From the NCBI GenBank assembly GCA_020639095.1, contig JACKHH010000010.1, positions 46,626 to 110,625 of the forward strand: a DNA stretch of 64,000 nucleotides. The letters are read 5' to 3'. This DNA is from Phycisphaerales bacterium. GTDB lineage: Bacteria; Planctomycetota; Phycisphaerae; UBA1845. Positions within the stretch are counted from its first letter, which is position 1. Every line of letters begins with the position of its first letter. Positions 43,489 through 55,000 of this stretch are shown piece after piece. Below the pieces are notes generated by a model. That model made no database searches. It was not told the origin of the DNA and saw nothing but the letters and a program-made list of their open reading frames with translations. The translations under genes and the position numbers were made by a program.

Positions 43489-45362
43489 ATGACCACCACC
43501 ACCACCGCTCCGCATGGCGCGAGCGCGGCGCGAGAGATCGCAGAGGCAGTTACGGTTCGCTTCTGCGGTGACTCCGGCGACGGAATGCAGCTTGCCGGAA
43601 CTCAGTTCACCAACACGTCTTCGATATTCGGAAACGATGTGGCGACGCTGCCCGACTTCCCGGCGGAGATTCGCGCGCCGGCGGGTTCTATTCCCGGCGT
43701 CAGCGGTTTCCAGATCAACTTCAGCAGTCACGACATCCACACCCCGGGTGACGAAGTCCACGCGCTGATCGCGATGAACCCGGCCGCTCTGGTGAGCAAC
43801 TACAAGGATGTGGTGGCGGGCGGAATCGTTGTGGTCAACGAGGACGCGTTCAAGGATACGAACTTCGATAAGGCGCACCTCAAGAGTAACCCGCTCGATG
43901 ATGGTACGCTCGACGGTTTCCGCGTGTATCGCGTCCCGATGGAAAAGCTGACGGCTGAGGCTGCCGGCGCATTCGGTCTGACGACGAAGGCGGTCAACCG
44001 CTGCAAGAACTTCTTCGCGCTGGGCATCGTGTGCTGGTTGTACGAGCGTCCGCTCGATCCGATCATTCGTTGGATCGAGACCAAGATGGGCAAGATGCCT
44101 TCGGTCGCTGATGCGAACATCGCGACGTTGAAGGCTGGTTGGAACTACTGCGACACGGTTGAGCTTTTCCCGCATGCGTATCGCGTGCCCAAGGCGTCGA
44201 TCGCGCCGGGGACGTACCGCAAGATCACGGGCAACGAAGCCACCGCGCTGGGCTTGGCGACGGCGGCCCGTCTTGCGGGCAAACCGCTCTTCTACGGCAG
44301 CTATCCGATTACCCCCGCGAGCACGATTCTGGAAGAACTCGCCGCACTGATGCACATGGGCGTCAAGACGTTCCAGGCTGAAGACGAAATCGCCGCGATG
44401 GCGTCAACGTTGGGTGCTGCATTCGCCGGTGTTTGTGCGGCGACGGGTACGAGCGGTCCGGGCGTGGCACTGAAGTCGGAAGCGATCGGCTTGGCGGTGA
44501 TGACCGAGTTGCCGGTGGTGATCGTGAACGTGCAGCGCGGCGGACCCAGCACGGGGCTTCCGACCAAGACCGAGCAGGCGGACTACTTGCAGGCGGTGTA
44601 TGGCCGCAACGGCGAGTGCCCGGTCGCGGTGATCGCAGCCGCTACGCCGGCGGAATGCTTCACGATGGCGATGGAAGCGATGCGGCTGGCGGTGGAATAC
44701 ATGACACCGGTGATGCTGCTGACCGACGGCTACCTCGCGAACGGCAGCGAGCCTTGGCGAATTCCCAAGATCGAAAATCTGCCGCGGATAAAGGTCAAGC
44801 ATCCGACGTCGCTGAACGGTGACGAGCACTTCATGCCGTACCGTCGCGACGAGTTCGGTGCGCGACCCTGGGCGATTCCGGGGACCGCGGGTCTTGAGCA
44901 CCGCATCGGCGGTCTTGAAAAGCAGTCGGTGACGGGCAACGTGAACTACGACCCGGACAACCACCAGGCGATGATCATTCAGCGTCGCGAGAAGATCTCG
45001 AAGATCGCGGAACGCATCCCGGATCTCAAAGTCGAGGGCGACGCGGACGCCGATTTGCTGGTTGTCGGTTGGGGCAGCACGTTCGGCGCGATCACGACGG
45101 CGCTGGGCAAGGTACGGGCGACGGGCAAGAAGGTGGCCCACGCGCACCTGCGTTACCTCGATCCCATGCCGAAGAACACGGGCGATGTTATTCGCAGTTA
45201 CAAAAAGGTGATTGTCCCCGAGATGAACATGGGGCAGTTGCTGATCAAGCTTCGCGCCGACTTCCTGGTCGACGCGCAAGGTGTGAACAAGGTCAAAGGC
45301 CGGCCTTTCCTCGTCTCCGAGATCGAAGCGGCCATCAACAACGCGTTGGAAGAGTTGGCGAA

Positions 45363-45366
<4 letters not shown>
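43489..45366 (+). CDS. korA: 2-oxoacid:ferredoxin oxidoreductase, fused gamma-alpha subunit
   Basis: 625 aa. Gamma domain first (~20-210: VTVRFCGDSGDGMQLAGTQF, GFQINFSSHDIHTPGDEVHALIAMNP), then the alpha domain (~235-625) with GNEATALGLATAARLAGKPLFYGSYPITPAS, AEDEIAAMASTLGAAFAG, TGTSGPGVALKSEAIGLAVMTELPVVIVNVQRGGPSTGLPTKTEQADY and LLTDGYLANGSEPWR. The ThiDP/TPP sits mainly in the beta subunit encoded next. This gamma-alpha fusion is the KorA form typical of 2-oxoglutarate (or 2-oxoacid) synthases that make acyl-CoA with reduced ferredoxin. GAGGAG-type ribosome site before ATG 43489. Overlaps korB by 4 bp (ATGA). Confidence 0.95.
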
Positions 45367-46391
<1,025 letters not shown>

Positions 46392-46480
46392 CGCGATCAT
46401 CGCGCGATGTTCGCCGGGGCGTTTTTCCTCGGCCCGAGCAGGCAAGATGCCTGCACCACAGTTCATCATGATCACGACGG

Positions 46481-46511
46481 CACGGACAAGCTCTGCTTGT
46501 CCGTGTTTTCT
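46481..46511 (+). terminator. Rho-independent terminator of korAB
   Basis: CACGGACAAGC-TCT-GCTTGTCCGTG is a perfect 11-bp stem with a 3-nt loop followed by TTTTCTT. Just upstream (46438-46454) is a small hairpin GCAGGCA-AGA-TGCCTGC resembling a dispersed repeat. Confidence 0.9.
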
Positions 46512-46562
46512 TGGAAGGCTCCCCGGTAGCAAGGCGCGGCGAATTCGCCGACTGTTGGTATT

Positions 46563-47564
46563 TCAATCCGCCTGTGCACGGATCGCTTGGAGCATGTCCG
46601 CGTTGTCAGGCAGCAATCCTGACGCCGCCAGCCGGGGCACGACCTCGACCCAGCGCTTCTCTCGCGCGAACACCTGCTTGAATACCGGTAGCGACTGTTC
46701 GACATGTCCGCTGGATGCCAGCGCGACCGCCTGCCAGAACGGAATCTCAACGATATCCGGCGCGAAATGAGCGGCGGCGGTGTATTCCTTATTGGCCAAT
46801 TCGAAGTCCTCGTGCTCCATGGCGACATCGCCCGCGTTCATGTGGTTGTAGGCGCGTTGGATGGTCACGAGCCGTTTCAGTTCGCCGACCGGATCGGTGT
46901 GATCCTCAACCCTAAGATCAAAGACTTTACCCGCCCAGGGTTTTCCAGTGGCGCTACCTTCAACGATGAGCAACGCGGCTGACTGCCGTCCGCGGATGTC
47001 GCCGCCTTCGCGTTCCGCTGCCTCCAGCGCGGCGAGCATCCGCTCGGCAAGGTCGCCCGTGGTGTTGCGATATGCCTCGGCCATCGCGGGCCAAACCGTT
47101 TTCTTCTCCATCAGATTCGCCTGCACGGAAAACTGCGCGTCCGCGTCGGTGACATGCCCAGCCTCCGCGATGCATTTGCTTCCCGTGTGGGTTGCGACGT
47201 TTCCGGATGCATCGATCATCGCGACCTGGCGCACCTCGCGGCCTGCATCGCTGGCGAGGATTCCGCGCAACGCTTCGGTCGCGGTCTTGCCGCCACGCAT
47301 CATGGTTAACCCAAGAGGGCCGTACGCCGGGTCGGCGAGCGATTGCGTCGCGACCGCGCCCACACCCGGCTCAGCCCAGGCAACCACCGATCCCACACTG
47401 AACCAGTGCGATTGCACCGCAACACCGAGTTGACCGGTCGCAGGGTCGCGTGCCACGATCGAGTAGGTGTGAATCGGGTGACGAAAACCGCTCTGTGGTG
47501 CGTCGGTGGTTGGCGAGACGGCGAGCAGGGCGGCGCTGAGTGTACAAGCGGTCAGGAATACCAT
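46563..47564 (-). CDS. Secreted DUF1028 protein
   Basis: 333 aa; GGGAGG ribosome site. Signal peptide FLTACTLSAALLAVSPTTDA, then the DUF1028 domain (~30-245) with HTYSIVARDPATGQLGVAVQSHWFSVGSVVAWAEPGVGAVATQSLADP, MIDASGNVATHTG and QANLMEKKTVWPAMAEAY. The last ~90 residues (HMNAGDVAMEHEDFELANKEYTAAAHFAPD) are TPR-like helices, an addition not always present. DUF1028 has an Ntn-hydrolase-like fold and unknown activity; members are usually secreted. Convergent with korAB. Confidence 0.85.
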   Translation of the reverse strand: MVFLTACTLSAALLAVSPTTDAPQSGFRHPIHTYSIVARDPATGQLGVAVQSHWFSVGSVVAWAEPGVGAVATQSLADPAYGPLGLTMMRGGKTATEALRGILASDAGREVRQVAMIDASGNVATHTGSKCIAEAGHVTDADAQFSVQANLMEKKTVWPAMAEAYRNTTGDLAERMLAALEAAEREGGDIRGRQSAALLIVEGSATGKPWAGKVFDLRVEDHTDPVGELKRLVTIQRAYNHMNAGDVAMEHEDFELANKEYTAAAHFAPDIVEIPFWQAVALASSGHVEQSLPVFKQVFAREKRWVEVVPRLAASGLLPDNADMLQAIRAQAD

Positions 47565-47725
47565 GATCGACCTCCCGTATGAACACGATTTGAGTCAGCC
47601 AGCGGGGCTGACGTGGTCGATGGTAACCTGCGCTCGGCGCGTTGGATAGCTTCGATTACCGCTGGCGACCGAGCGGGTGAATGTGCTAAGCTGCTGATGG
47701 GCCGGGGCACATTTGAGGTGAAATC

Positions 47726-48235
47726 ATGACGCGCCTACCACTCGACGCCGCGCACGCGTGCCTTGTCGTGTTCGGCATCACCAAGCGTACCCGCGAGTAT
47801 GACCGTTGGGTCAAGGACGATGGATTCGACCTTGACGATTTCCTTCAGGTGCTGGTGGACAGCCCGTACCTGTGTTGCCTCGACTGGCGCTGCGAACTCG
47901 CGGATGAACTGCCTGAATTCGCCGAAGGACTCGCCGGGCTCGGGATTGATCTGCAATTCGAGTTCTTTGAACAGGGCAATTCCGGGCGCGTCGCCTGCGG
48001 CGGCAATATGGGAGCGTTCAGCCTGAGCGCGTCCGACGAACATGAGCTCGACGCGACGATGCGCACGATCCAACGGGTCATACCGGCTGGCTTTGAGATC
48101 CGCGCCCAACTCGGCAATGATGACATGGATCAGGCGACGTACGCCATTCTCAGCAAGGACGCGTGGGCCGAACTGGCGAACGCTGCCCCCGCGTTCATCG
48201 CCGAGGTCTTCCCGCCGGATCGCGCCGTGATTTGA
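47726..48235 (+). CDS. Hypothetical acidic protein
   Basis: 169 aa with a TTTGAGGTGAAATC ribosome site. No signal or membrane segment. It is acidic and has several cysteines (AHACLVV, YLCCLDWRCEL, VACGGN). It looks like a folded cytosolic protein with repeated DEL motifs, but I recognise no family. It is 68 bp before the second sigma-54 activator on the same strand and may be cotranscribed. Confidence 0.7.
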   Translation: MTRLPLDAAHACLVVFGITKRTREYDRWVKDDGFDLDDFLQVLVDSPYLCCLDWRCELADELPEFAEGLAGLGIDLQFEFFEQGNSGRVACGGNMGAFSLSASDEHELDATMRTIQRVIPAGFEIRAQLGNDDMDQATYAILSKDAWAELANAAPAFIAEVFPPDRAVI

Positions 48236-48303
48236 GTTTCTCCCGCCCGGTCGGTTACAACACGCGTCAAGCTACGGGTACGTTTGCTTCCAGGGTGCGG
48301 GCG

Positions 48304-50325
48304 ATGTGTTCGGAAAATGCCAATCTACATTCCGGCGGTGACGACCGCGGATTGCTCCGCGCGGTGCAAGAGGTCGCCGGCGAGCTTGAGCTTGATCGCT
48401 TGGCGCACCGGTTGGTGCCTTGGCTGATCGGGCACGATCGGGTGGAGGCGGCTGGCGTCGCGGTTGTCGATCCCGAGCTTGATCTGCTCACCGTATGGCG
48501 TTTCACCGCGGACGATCCGAACGCGCCGGCGGAACCGGTGCAATATCAGCACGGGCCGCAGGTGCTGGCGTACTACGCGTCGGCGCAGCGGCTCGCACGC
48601 GGTGGCAACAGCGGCGGCGCGCTCGATGACATGCTGCTGGGCCGGTCGTCGCGTTGGGGGTTGTCGTCGCCGATCATGTTGCACGATCGCTGGCTGGGAT
48701 TCGTGTTCGCCGCGATCTCTGATGCGGGTGACGATGACGGGTTGCACGAATACATCAGCCGGTTGGCGAGTCTCATCGCCCCGGTCGTCTGGAACTGCCA
48801 CACGCATGCGCGCTTCAAGCACGGCGACCTCCGCCGCGACACGCTCATTACGCTGAGTGATGCGATTAACCGCTCGCTCAAACTCGAAACCGTGCTCGAC
48901 TCCACGCGGCAGGCGATGCGTGGCCTCGCGGACCACGTCTTCAGCGCGATCATGCTCGTCGATGCCGAACGCAGTGAGTACCTGATGTATCCCAACGTGG
49001 GCGATACGCAGGAGCTTTCGCCGCCGGAGCGGCATCTGCTGGAAGGCAGCCTGCTTGCGGAAGTGCTCAAACGCGAACGCACGTACGAGTCGGACGATCT
49101 CGACGGGCGGCGGACGTTTGCGGTCGAGGGCCGGTGTCACTTGATGGGCTCGCGGCGCTGTGTGGCTGCGCCCATGTTTGTGCGCGGGCGGATCATCGGC
49201 TGCCTGTTCGTCGGCGTGCGCTCCGCCACACCGGTACTGCGCGTTGACGTGTGGTTGTATGAGAACATCGCGCTGCAATTGGCGCTCGCGATCGACAACG
49301 CGCGACAGCTCGAACAAGTTCGGCGCTTGTCGGAAGAACTTGCGCAGCAGAACCGCTACCTGCGTGAGGAAATCCAAAGCGAGCACGATTTCGGCGAAAT
49401 GATCGGCGAGTCGGCGGCGATGCAAGCGGTGCGCGACGCGATCGCACGCGTGGGGCCGACCGATTCTACGGTGCTGATCACCGGCGAAACCGGCGTGGGC
49501 AAGGAACTCGTCGCCCGCGCGATTCACGCAGCCAGCACGCGCGCGGATCAACCGATGGTGAAGGTCAATTGTGCTGCGATACCCGAAGGCATGGTCGAAA
49601 GCGAACTCTTTGGCCATGAGCGCGGTGCGTTCACGTCAGCCGTTGAGCGGCGCATCGGACGTTTTGAGTTGGCCAACGGCGGGACGTTATTCCTCGATGA
49701 AGTGGGGGAGCTGTCGCATTCCGTGCAAGCCAAGTTGCTGCGTGTATTGCAGGATGGTGCGTTCGAACGCGTCGGCGGGACGAAGACGATCTCGACCGAT
49801 GCGCGAATCATCGCAGCCACCAATCGCGACCTCGCGCAGAGCGTGAAGGACGGCGCGTTCCGCAGCGATCTCTACTATCGCTTCAACGTGTTCCCGTTGC
49901 ACGTCGCGCCGCTGCGCGAACGCTCCGCCGATATTCCCTTGCTCATTCAGTTCTTCGTCGAGCAGTACAACCGCCGCATGGGCAAGCAGGTCGAAAGCGT
50001 CGAGCCGGAAACGATGGCGGACCTGTGCGCGCGACACTGGCCGGGGAACATTCGCGAACTGCGTCACGAAATCGAACGCGCGATGATCCTCTCCGATCAA
50101 CCGGTGCTGCGCGTGACGACAACGGAAGTACGGCCATCGGCTGGTCCGCGGCCGGTGCCGTCAACGGCGAGCCTCGCGGACGCACAGGCTGAGCATATCC
50201 GCTGGGCGCTGACCAAGACCGCGGGCATCATCGAAGGCGAGCAGGGTGCAGCCCGGCTTTTGGGTTTGAAACCATCGACGCTGCGTTTCCGGATGAAGCG
50301 ACTCGGCATCCACCGCCCGGCATAG
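48304..50325 (+). CDS. Sigma-54-dependent activator with two GAF domains
   Basis: 673 aa from ATG 48304 (MCSENANLHSGG); the upstream frame overlaps the previous gene and is rejected. Two GAF-like domains (~12-180 and ~185-345; the second has IMLVDAERSEYLMYPNVGD and CVAAPMFVRGRIIGCLFVGVRS), a coiled linker (LEQVRRLSEELAQQNRYLREEIQSEHDF), then the AAA+ domain (~365-590): GETGVGKE, the contact loop GAFTSA (canonical GAFTGA), GGTLFLDEVGEL, FRSDLYYRFNVFPLHVAPLRER. C-terminal HTH GAARLLGLKPSTLRFRMKRLGI. A sigma-54 promoter and repeat lie just after its stop, in front of the HAF/dockerin gene, its most obvious target. Confidence 0.94.
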   Translation: MCSENANLHSGGDDRGLLRAVQEVAGELELDRLAHRLVPWLIGHDRVEAAGVAVVDPELDLLTVWRFTADDPNAPAEPVQYQHGPQVLAYYASAQRLARGGNSGGALDDMLLGRSSRWGLSSPIMLHDRWLGFVFAAISDAGDDDGLHEYISRLASLIAPVVWNCHTHARFKHGDLRRDTLITLSDAINRSLKLETVLDSTRQAMRGLADHVFSAIMLVDAERSEYLMYPNVGDTQELSPPERHLLEGSLLAEVLKRERTYESDDLDGRRTFAVEGRCHLMGSRRCVAAPMFVRGRIIGCLFVGVRSATPVLRVDVWLYENIALQLALAIDNARQLEQVRRLSEELAQQNRYLREEIQSEHDFGEMIGESAAMQAVRDAIARVGPTDSTVLITGETGVGKELVARAIHAASTRADQPMVKVNCAAIPEGMVESELFGHERGAFTSAVERRIGRFELANGGTLFLDEVGELSHSVQAKLLRVLQDGAFERVGGTKTISTDARIIAATNRDLAQSVKDGAFRSDLYYRFNVFPLHVAPLRERSADIPLLIQFFVEQYNRRMGKQVESVEPETMADLCARHWPGNIRELRHEIERAMILSDQPVLRVTTTEVRPSAGPRPVPSTASLADAQAEHIRWALTKTAGIIEGEQGAARLLGLKPSTLRFRMKRLGIHRPA

Positions 50326-50348
50326 CCTCACCACAATCCCACCATATA

Positions 50349-50378
50349 TTGCGGCTATCCGCAAAATGTTGCGGTTAT
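50349..50378. promoter_or_regulatory. Candidate activator site (UAS): TTGCGG repeats
   Basis: TTGCGG-CTAT-CCGCAA (50349-50364) is a perfect 6-bp inverted repeat. A second TTGCGG copy followed by TTAT begins at 50369, exactly 20 bp (two helical turns) after the first. It lies ~130 bp before the -24/-12 promoter and right after the activator gene, the usual arrangement for an enhancer-binding protein site. Confidence 0.6.
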
Positions 50379-50484
50379 TGTGGATGCATGCGCGACACTT
50401 CCCGCCTTGTAGGTGTGTCATAACATGATTATTGGCATATGGTTATGCGCGTTGTCGTGCGTGTCCGGGATTCGTCCGGAAGTG

Positions 50485-50499
50485 CGGCACGGTGCTTGC
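50485..50499 (+). promoter_or_regulatory. Sigma-54 (-24/-12) promoter
   Basis: C-GGCACG-GTGC-TTGC matches the consensus TGGCACG-N4-TTGCW in all positions but the first T and the last base, with the required 10-nt spacing between GG and GC. It is ~85 bp before the HAF/dockerin gene start, implying transcription from about 50510. Confidence 0.8.
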
Positions 50500-50581
50500 C
50501 TTACTGTTATGCGGACCGGGCAATCGCGTGAACCTCACGCGCTGGACTGCCAATCAACCTTCTACGGAAAAGAGGTGGAAG

Positions 50582-51955
50582 ATGTCACGTTCGAAACATA
50601 TCGCGATGTTGTCAGCGGCTTGCTGCACGTTTGCCGGAGTTGCGCTCGGTGCAGCGCCGCCGACATACCGCGCGACGATGTTGGGAGACACCTCAACGGG
50701 TCGCCAGATCATGGTGATGTACGCCAATCGCGCGGGATGGTCGACCGGCTGGGTGTACAGCGGCGATTTGCCGGATGGCGTGTACGGTTTCATTGCGAGT
50801 CCGGAAGGCGATCTTCAGGTTCTCGACCTCCCCGACGCGTACTGGATCGACATCGCCGCGATCAATGATCACGGCGTGGTCGTCGGTACCGCTCGCGTTC
50901 AATCGCGGCCCACCGATCTGCGGTACATCTTTCGCTGTTCGGCGGACGGCGCGTGCGAGAGTATCGAAGCTGTGGGCGGCACGCACGGCCAGGTGATCGA
51001 CATCAATGAGCGCGGCGAAATCGTCGGGAGTTGGGCGGACGCGGTCACCGGAAGCTGGCACGCGTTCAAGTACAGCGATGAAGCCGGTTGGGTCACGCTG
51101 AATGATTCGGGCAATACCAGCAACTACGTGTCGGACATCAACGATCGCGGTGAAGTCGTCGGTACGACGTGGATCAGCGGAGTTGGTTACCGTTCGTGGT
51201 ACTGGCGCGACGGCGAGCTTTCCGAAATAGGAACGTTCGGCGGAGACATCAGCCGGGCGTACTACATCAACAACGACGGCGTGGTTGTTGGTAGTGCAAA
51301 TACGGCGGCCGGCGACGTTCGGGCGTTTCGCTGGACGAAGGAAGGCGGGATCGAAGCGCTGCCGCTTACCGGTGGTGCGGAGCGCAGTGAAGCGCTTTGG
51401 ATCACGGACTCCGGTTTGGTGGGCGGTGTTCAATCCACCGGGTCGATGGCGCGTGCATTCGTGTACAGTGAACCAACGGGCACGATCGACTTGAGCACCG
51501 AAAAGGGTACCGCCGCCTGGGACGCGCCGAATGCGATGAACCGCGAAGGCGTCACCGTGTTCCGCACGCTCGACACCGACACGTACGAGATTACGCCATT
51601 CGTCTACTCACCGGCATTTGGTTTGCACGACATCAACGACCTGATTGAAGGCGATCCGTGGTTCCGCATCGACGAGCCGGCCTACGTGACGGAATGCGGC
51701 GAGATCGTCGCGCAATCGAGCAGCAACGTGGAATTGACGCAGTTCCACAACGCTTCGTTCCTGCTTACCCCCATCTGGCCAAGCGATATCAATCGCGACG
51801 GCGACACGGATCTTGCGGACTACGCGGTCTTGCAGCGAAACATCGGGATGCAGTCGGATGCACTGCGGACGGATGGCGATATCGACGGCGACGGCGACGT
51901 GGACATGCACGACGCGTCAGCGCTGATCGAAGCATTGCGTGCTCCGTGCCGATAG
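50582..51955 (+). CDS. Secreted HAF-repeat protein with C-terminal dockerin
   Basis: 457 aa from ATG 50582 (AAAGAGGTGGAAG site). Signal peptide (HIAMLSAACCTFAGVALGA). Then about eight HAF-type repeats, each like INDHGVVVG....AFxW.DGxxxxL: INERGEIVGSWADAVTGSWHAFKY, INDRGEVVGTTWISGVGYRSWYW, INNDGVVVGSANTAAGDVRAFRW, giving a propeller-like extracellular domain. C-terminal dockerin pair DINRDGDTDLADYAVLQ and GDIDGDGDVDMHDASALIEA, with Ca-binding Asp/Asn loops. Expressed from a sigma-54 promoter downstream of its likely activator. Probable surface or matrix protein; role unknown. Confidence 0.9.
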   Translation: MSRSKHIAMLSAACCTFAGVALGAAPPTYRATMLGDTSTGRQIMVMYANRAGWSTGWVYSGDLPDGVYGFIASPEGDLQVLDLPDAYWIDIAAINDHGVVVGTARVQSRPTDLRYIFRCSADGACESIEAVGGTHGQVIDINERGEIVGSWADAVTGSWHAFKYSDEAGWVTLNDSGNTSNYVSDINDRGEVVGTTWISGVGYRSWYWRDGELSEIGTFGGDISRAYYINNDGVVVGSANTAAGDVRAFRWTKEGGIEALPLTGGAERSEALWITDSGLVGGVQSTGSMARAFVYSEPTGTIDLSTEKGTAAWDAPNAMNREGVTVFRTLDTDTYEITPFVYSPAFGLHDINDLIEGDPWFRIDEPAYVTECGEIVAQSSSNVELTQFHNASFLLTPIWPSDINRDGDTDLADYAVLQRNIGMQSDALRTDGDIDGDGDVDMHDASALIEALRAPCR

Positions 51956-52015
51956 GCCTCCGCCAGCTGAGGGGAAGAAGCTGAAAGGACCATCCACGTC
52001 CTAGAGTGCTGTCAG

Positions 52016-52050
52016 CGAACCGGCTCGATCGGATTGATCGAGCCGGTTCG
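52016..52050. terminator. Bidirectional terminator hairpin
   Basis: CGAACCGGCTCGATC (52016-52030) and GATCGAGCCGGTTCG (52036-52050) form a perfect 15-bp stem with a 5-nt loop between the convergent HAF/dockerin and RND genes. No long T-run; probably works in both directions. Confidence 0.75.
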
Positions 52051-52058
52051 TTGCGTGT

Positions 52059-55000
52059 CTATGCGTAGGCCGGTGACGCGGATTCATCGGTGTGCTTGCG
52101 CGGGGCACGCGCGAACACCTGGTACACGCCGACGAAGAAGAGTGGCACGAAGATCGTCGCCAGGAACGTGGCTGTGATTACCCCGCCCAGCACGCCGGTA
52201 CCGATCGCCATCTGTGCACCCGCACCCGCGCCCGATGCCGTCGCGAGCGGAATGACGCTGAACCCGAACGCGAGCGATGTCATCACGATCGGACGCAGAC
52301 GGAGGCGTGCGCCTTCGATCGTGGCTTCGACCAAGCCCATGCCTTCATGCACCTTGGCCAGCGCGAACTGCACGATGAGGATCGCGTTCTTCGTCGTCAG
52401 ACCGAGCACGGTGAGCAGACCGATCTGGAAGTAGACGTCGTTGGGCATCGCGCGCATCGTCGACGCCAACACGCCACCGATCACGCCCAGCGGCAGCGCG
52501 AGCAGGATCGTGATCGGCACGATCCAGCTCTCATAGAGCGCTGCCAGGCATAGGAAGATGACGATAATGGAAAACGCGTAGAGGATCGGCGCTTGCGACG
52601 TGGCCATGCGTTCCTGGTAGGAGATGCCGGTCCAGTCGAAACCGATACCGTGCGGCAGCTTGGTGACAAACTCTTCCATCGCGTCCATGGCTTCACCCGA
52701 ACTGCGACCCGGGGCGGGCTCACCCCAGATGTTGATCGAGGGGAACGCGTTGAAGCGTTCCAAACGCGGCGGGCCGAAGCTCCAGTGGCCGGAGGCGACG
52801 GCGTCGAACGGGGTCATCATGCCCGCGTTGTTGCCGATGTACAGGCGGCCAAAGTCGCCGGGCAGCATGCGGTAGGGGGCGTCAAGCTGGAGATACACGC
52901 GTTTGACGCGGCCGCCCTGGATGAAGTCGTTGACGTACGCGCTGCCGAATGCGGCTGACACGGTGTCGTGGATGGCGGTGATCGGTACGCCGAGCGCTCC
53001 TGCTTTTTCCCAATCGACGTCGATGCGGTACTCGGAGACGTCCTCCAGACCGTTAGGCCGCACGCGAACCAGCCGCGGATCCTTGGCGGCCATTCCGAGT
53101 AGCTGGTTGCGTGCAGCCATTAACGCGTCGTGGCCGAGTCCGCCACGGTCCTGCAATTGGAAGTCGAAACCACCCGCTTGGCCGAGTTCGACGACCGCCG
53201 GCGGCGGGAATGCGAACGCGCTGGCTTCGCGGAACTGCGAGAACTTCGCCATGGCGCGGTTGACGATGGCGCCGACCTTCAGGTCTGGACGATCGCGCAC
53301 GTCCCAGTCGTTGAGCTTGACGAAGGCCATGCCTGCGTTCTGCGCGACACCGGAGAAGCTGCGGCCTGTGATGGTGAGGCACGAGGTGACCGCTTCCGAG
53401 TCTTCCTCGCGGAAGTACTTGTTGATTTTTTCCATTACCTTGTCGGTCTGCTCAAGTGTTGAGCCCTCGGGCAAACGCACCTGGACAAAGGCGATGCCCT
53501 GGTCTTCGTCCGGCAGGTACGCGGTGGGCATGCGCAGGAACAGCACGCACATGACTACGACGATGGCAACGTATGCGACGGCGAAGCGCAGCTTGCGCGC
53601 GAGGGCGTAGCCCACCACCTTCAGGTAGATGTCGCGACACCAGTTGAACGCGCCCTCAAACAGACGGAAGAATGGGCGCAGCAAACGGTTGCCGGACTCC
53701 GACGCCTCGTGTCCTTTCTCAACCGGTTTGAGCAGAGACGCACAGAGCACCGGCGTGAGCACCAGCGCCACGACCACGGACAACAACATCGCAGCGATCA
53801 GCGTGACGGAAAACTGGCGATAGATGACACCCGTCGAACCGGTGAAGAAGGCCATCGGCCCGAACACGGCCGACAGCACTACGCCGATACCGATCAGCGC
53901 GCTGGTGATTTCACCCATGGACTTGCGCGTGGCTTCGCGCGGGGAGAGACCTTCCTCGCTCATCACGCGTTCGACGTTCTCCACGACGACGATGGCGTCG
54001 TCGACCAGCAGGCCGATCGCGAGCACCATCGCGAACATGGTGAGCATGTTGATGGAAAAACCAAACAGCCCGAGGGCGGCGAACGTTCCGAGCACGACGA
54101 CCGGTACCGCGATCGTGGGGATCAGCGTGGCGCGCATGTTGCCCAGGAAGACGAACATCACCACGAAGACGAGCACGACCGCTTCGAACAGCGTCTTGAC
54201 GACTTCGTCGATCGCCACCTTCACGAACGGTGTCGTGTCGTAGGGATACACGGCTTTCATGCCGTGCGGGAAGTACGCGGAAAGCTCCGCCATCTTCGCC
54301 TTCACCGCGTCGGCGGTCTCCAGCGAGTTCGCACCCGGTACCTGTCGCACAGCCAGGGCAGCCGCGGGTTGGCCGTTGTATTTCGTGTGACTGCCGTAGC
54401 GCTCGGTGCCCAGTTCGGTGCGGCCCACGTCGCTTACGCGAACAATTGAACCATCCGGATTCGTGCGCACCGGAACGGACGCGAACTGCTCGGGCGTCTC
54501 AAGCAGGTTCTGCACGATGATCGACGCATTAAGGCGTTGGCCTTCGACCGCGGGCGCTCCGCCGAACTGACCAGCAGACACTTCCACGTTGTAACTGCGC
54601 AGCGCGGTGACCACGTCCTCTACGGTGAGCCCGAATGCCGTAAGCTTGTCAGGGTCGAGCCAGATGCGCATCGCGTACTGCGTGCTGAACACCTGCACTT
54701 CACCGACGCCCGGCACGCGTGCGAGCACGTTTTCGACGTTGGCCTGCGCGTAGTCGGAAAGATCGATGTCGTCCATGCTGCCGTCTTCCGACACCAGGCT
54801 GGCGACGATCAACCAGTTACGCGTCGACTTGCTCACCGCGATGCCCTGACGCTGCACCACGTCGGGCAGGCTCGCCATGGCAAGCTGCAACTTGTTCTGC
54901 ACTTCCGCCCACGCGAGGTCCGCGTCGGTCCCGGGTGCGAAGGTCAGCTCCAAGCGCCCTGCGCCGGACGAATCGCTCGTCGCGGACATGTACAGCAGAC

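Noticed and set aside
50439..50457. TTGGCATATGGTTATGC as a sigma-54 promoter
   Set aside because: GG and GC are 11 nt apart instead of 10; the site at 50485 is far better.
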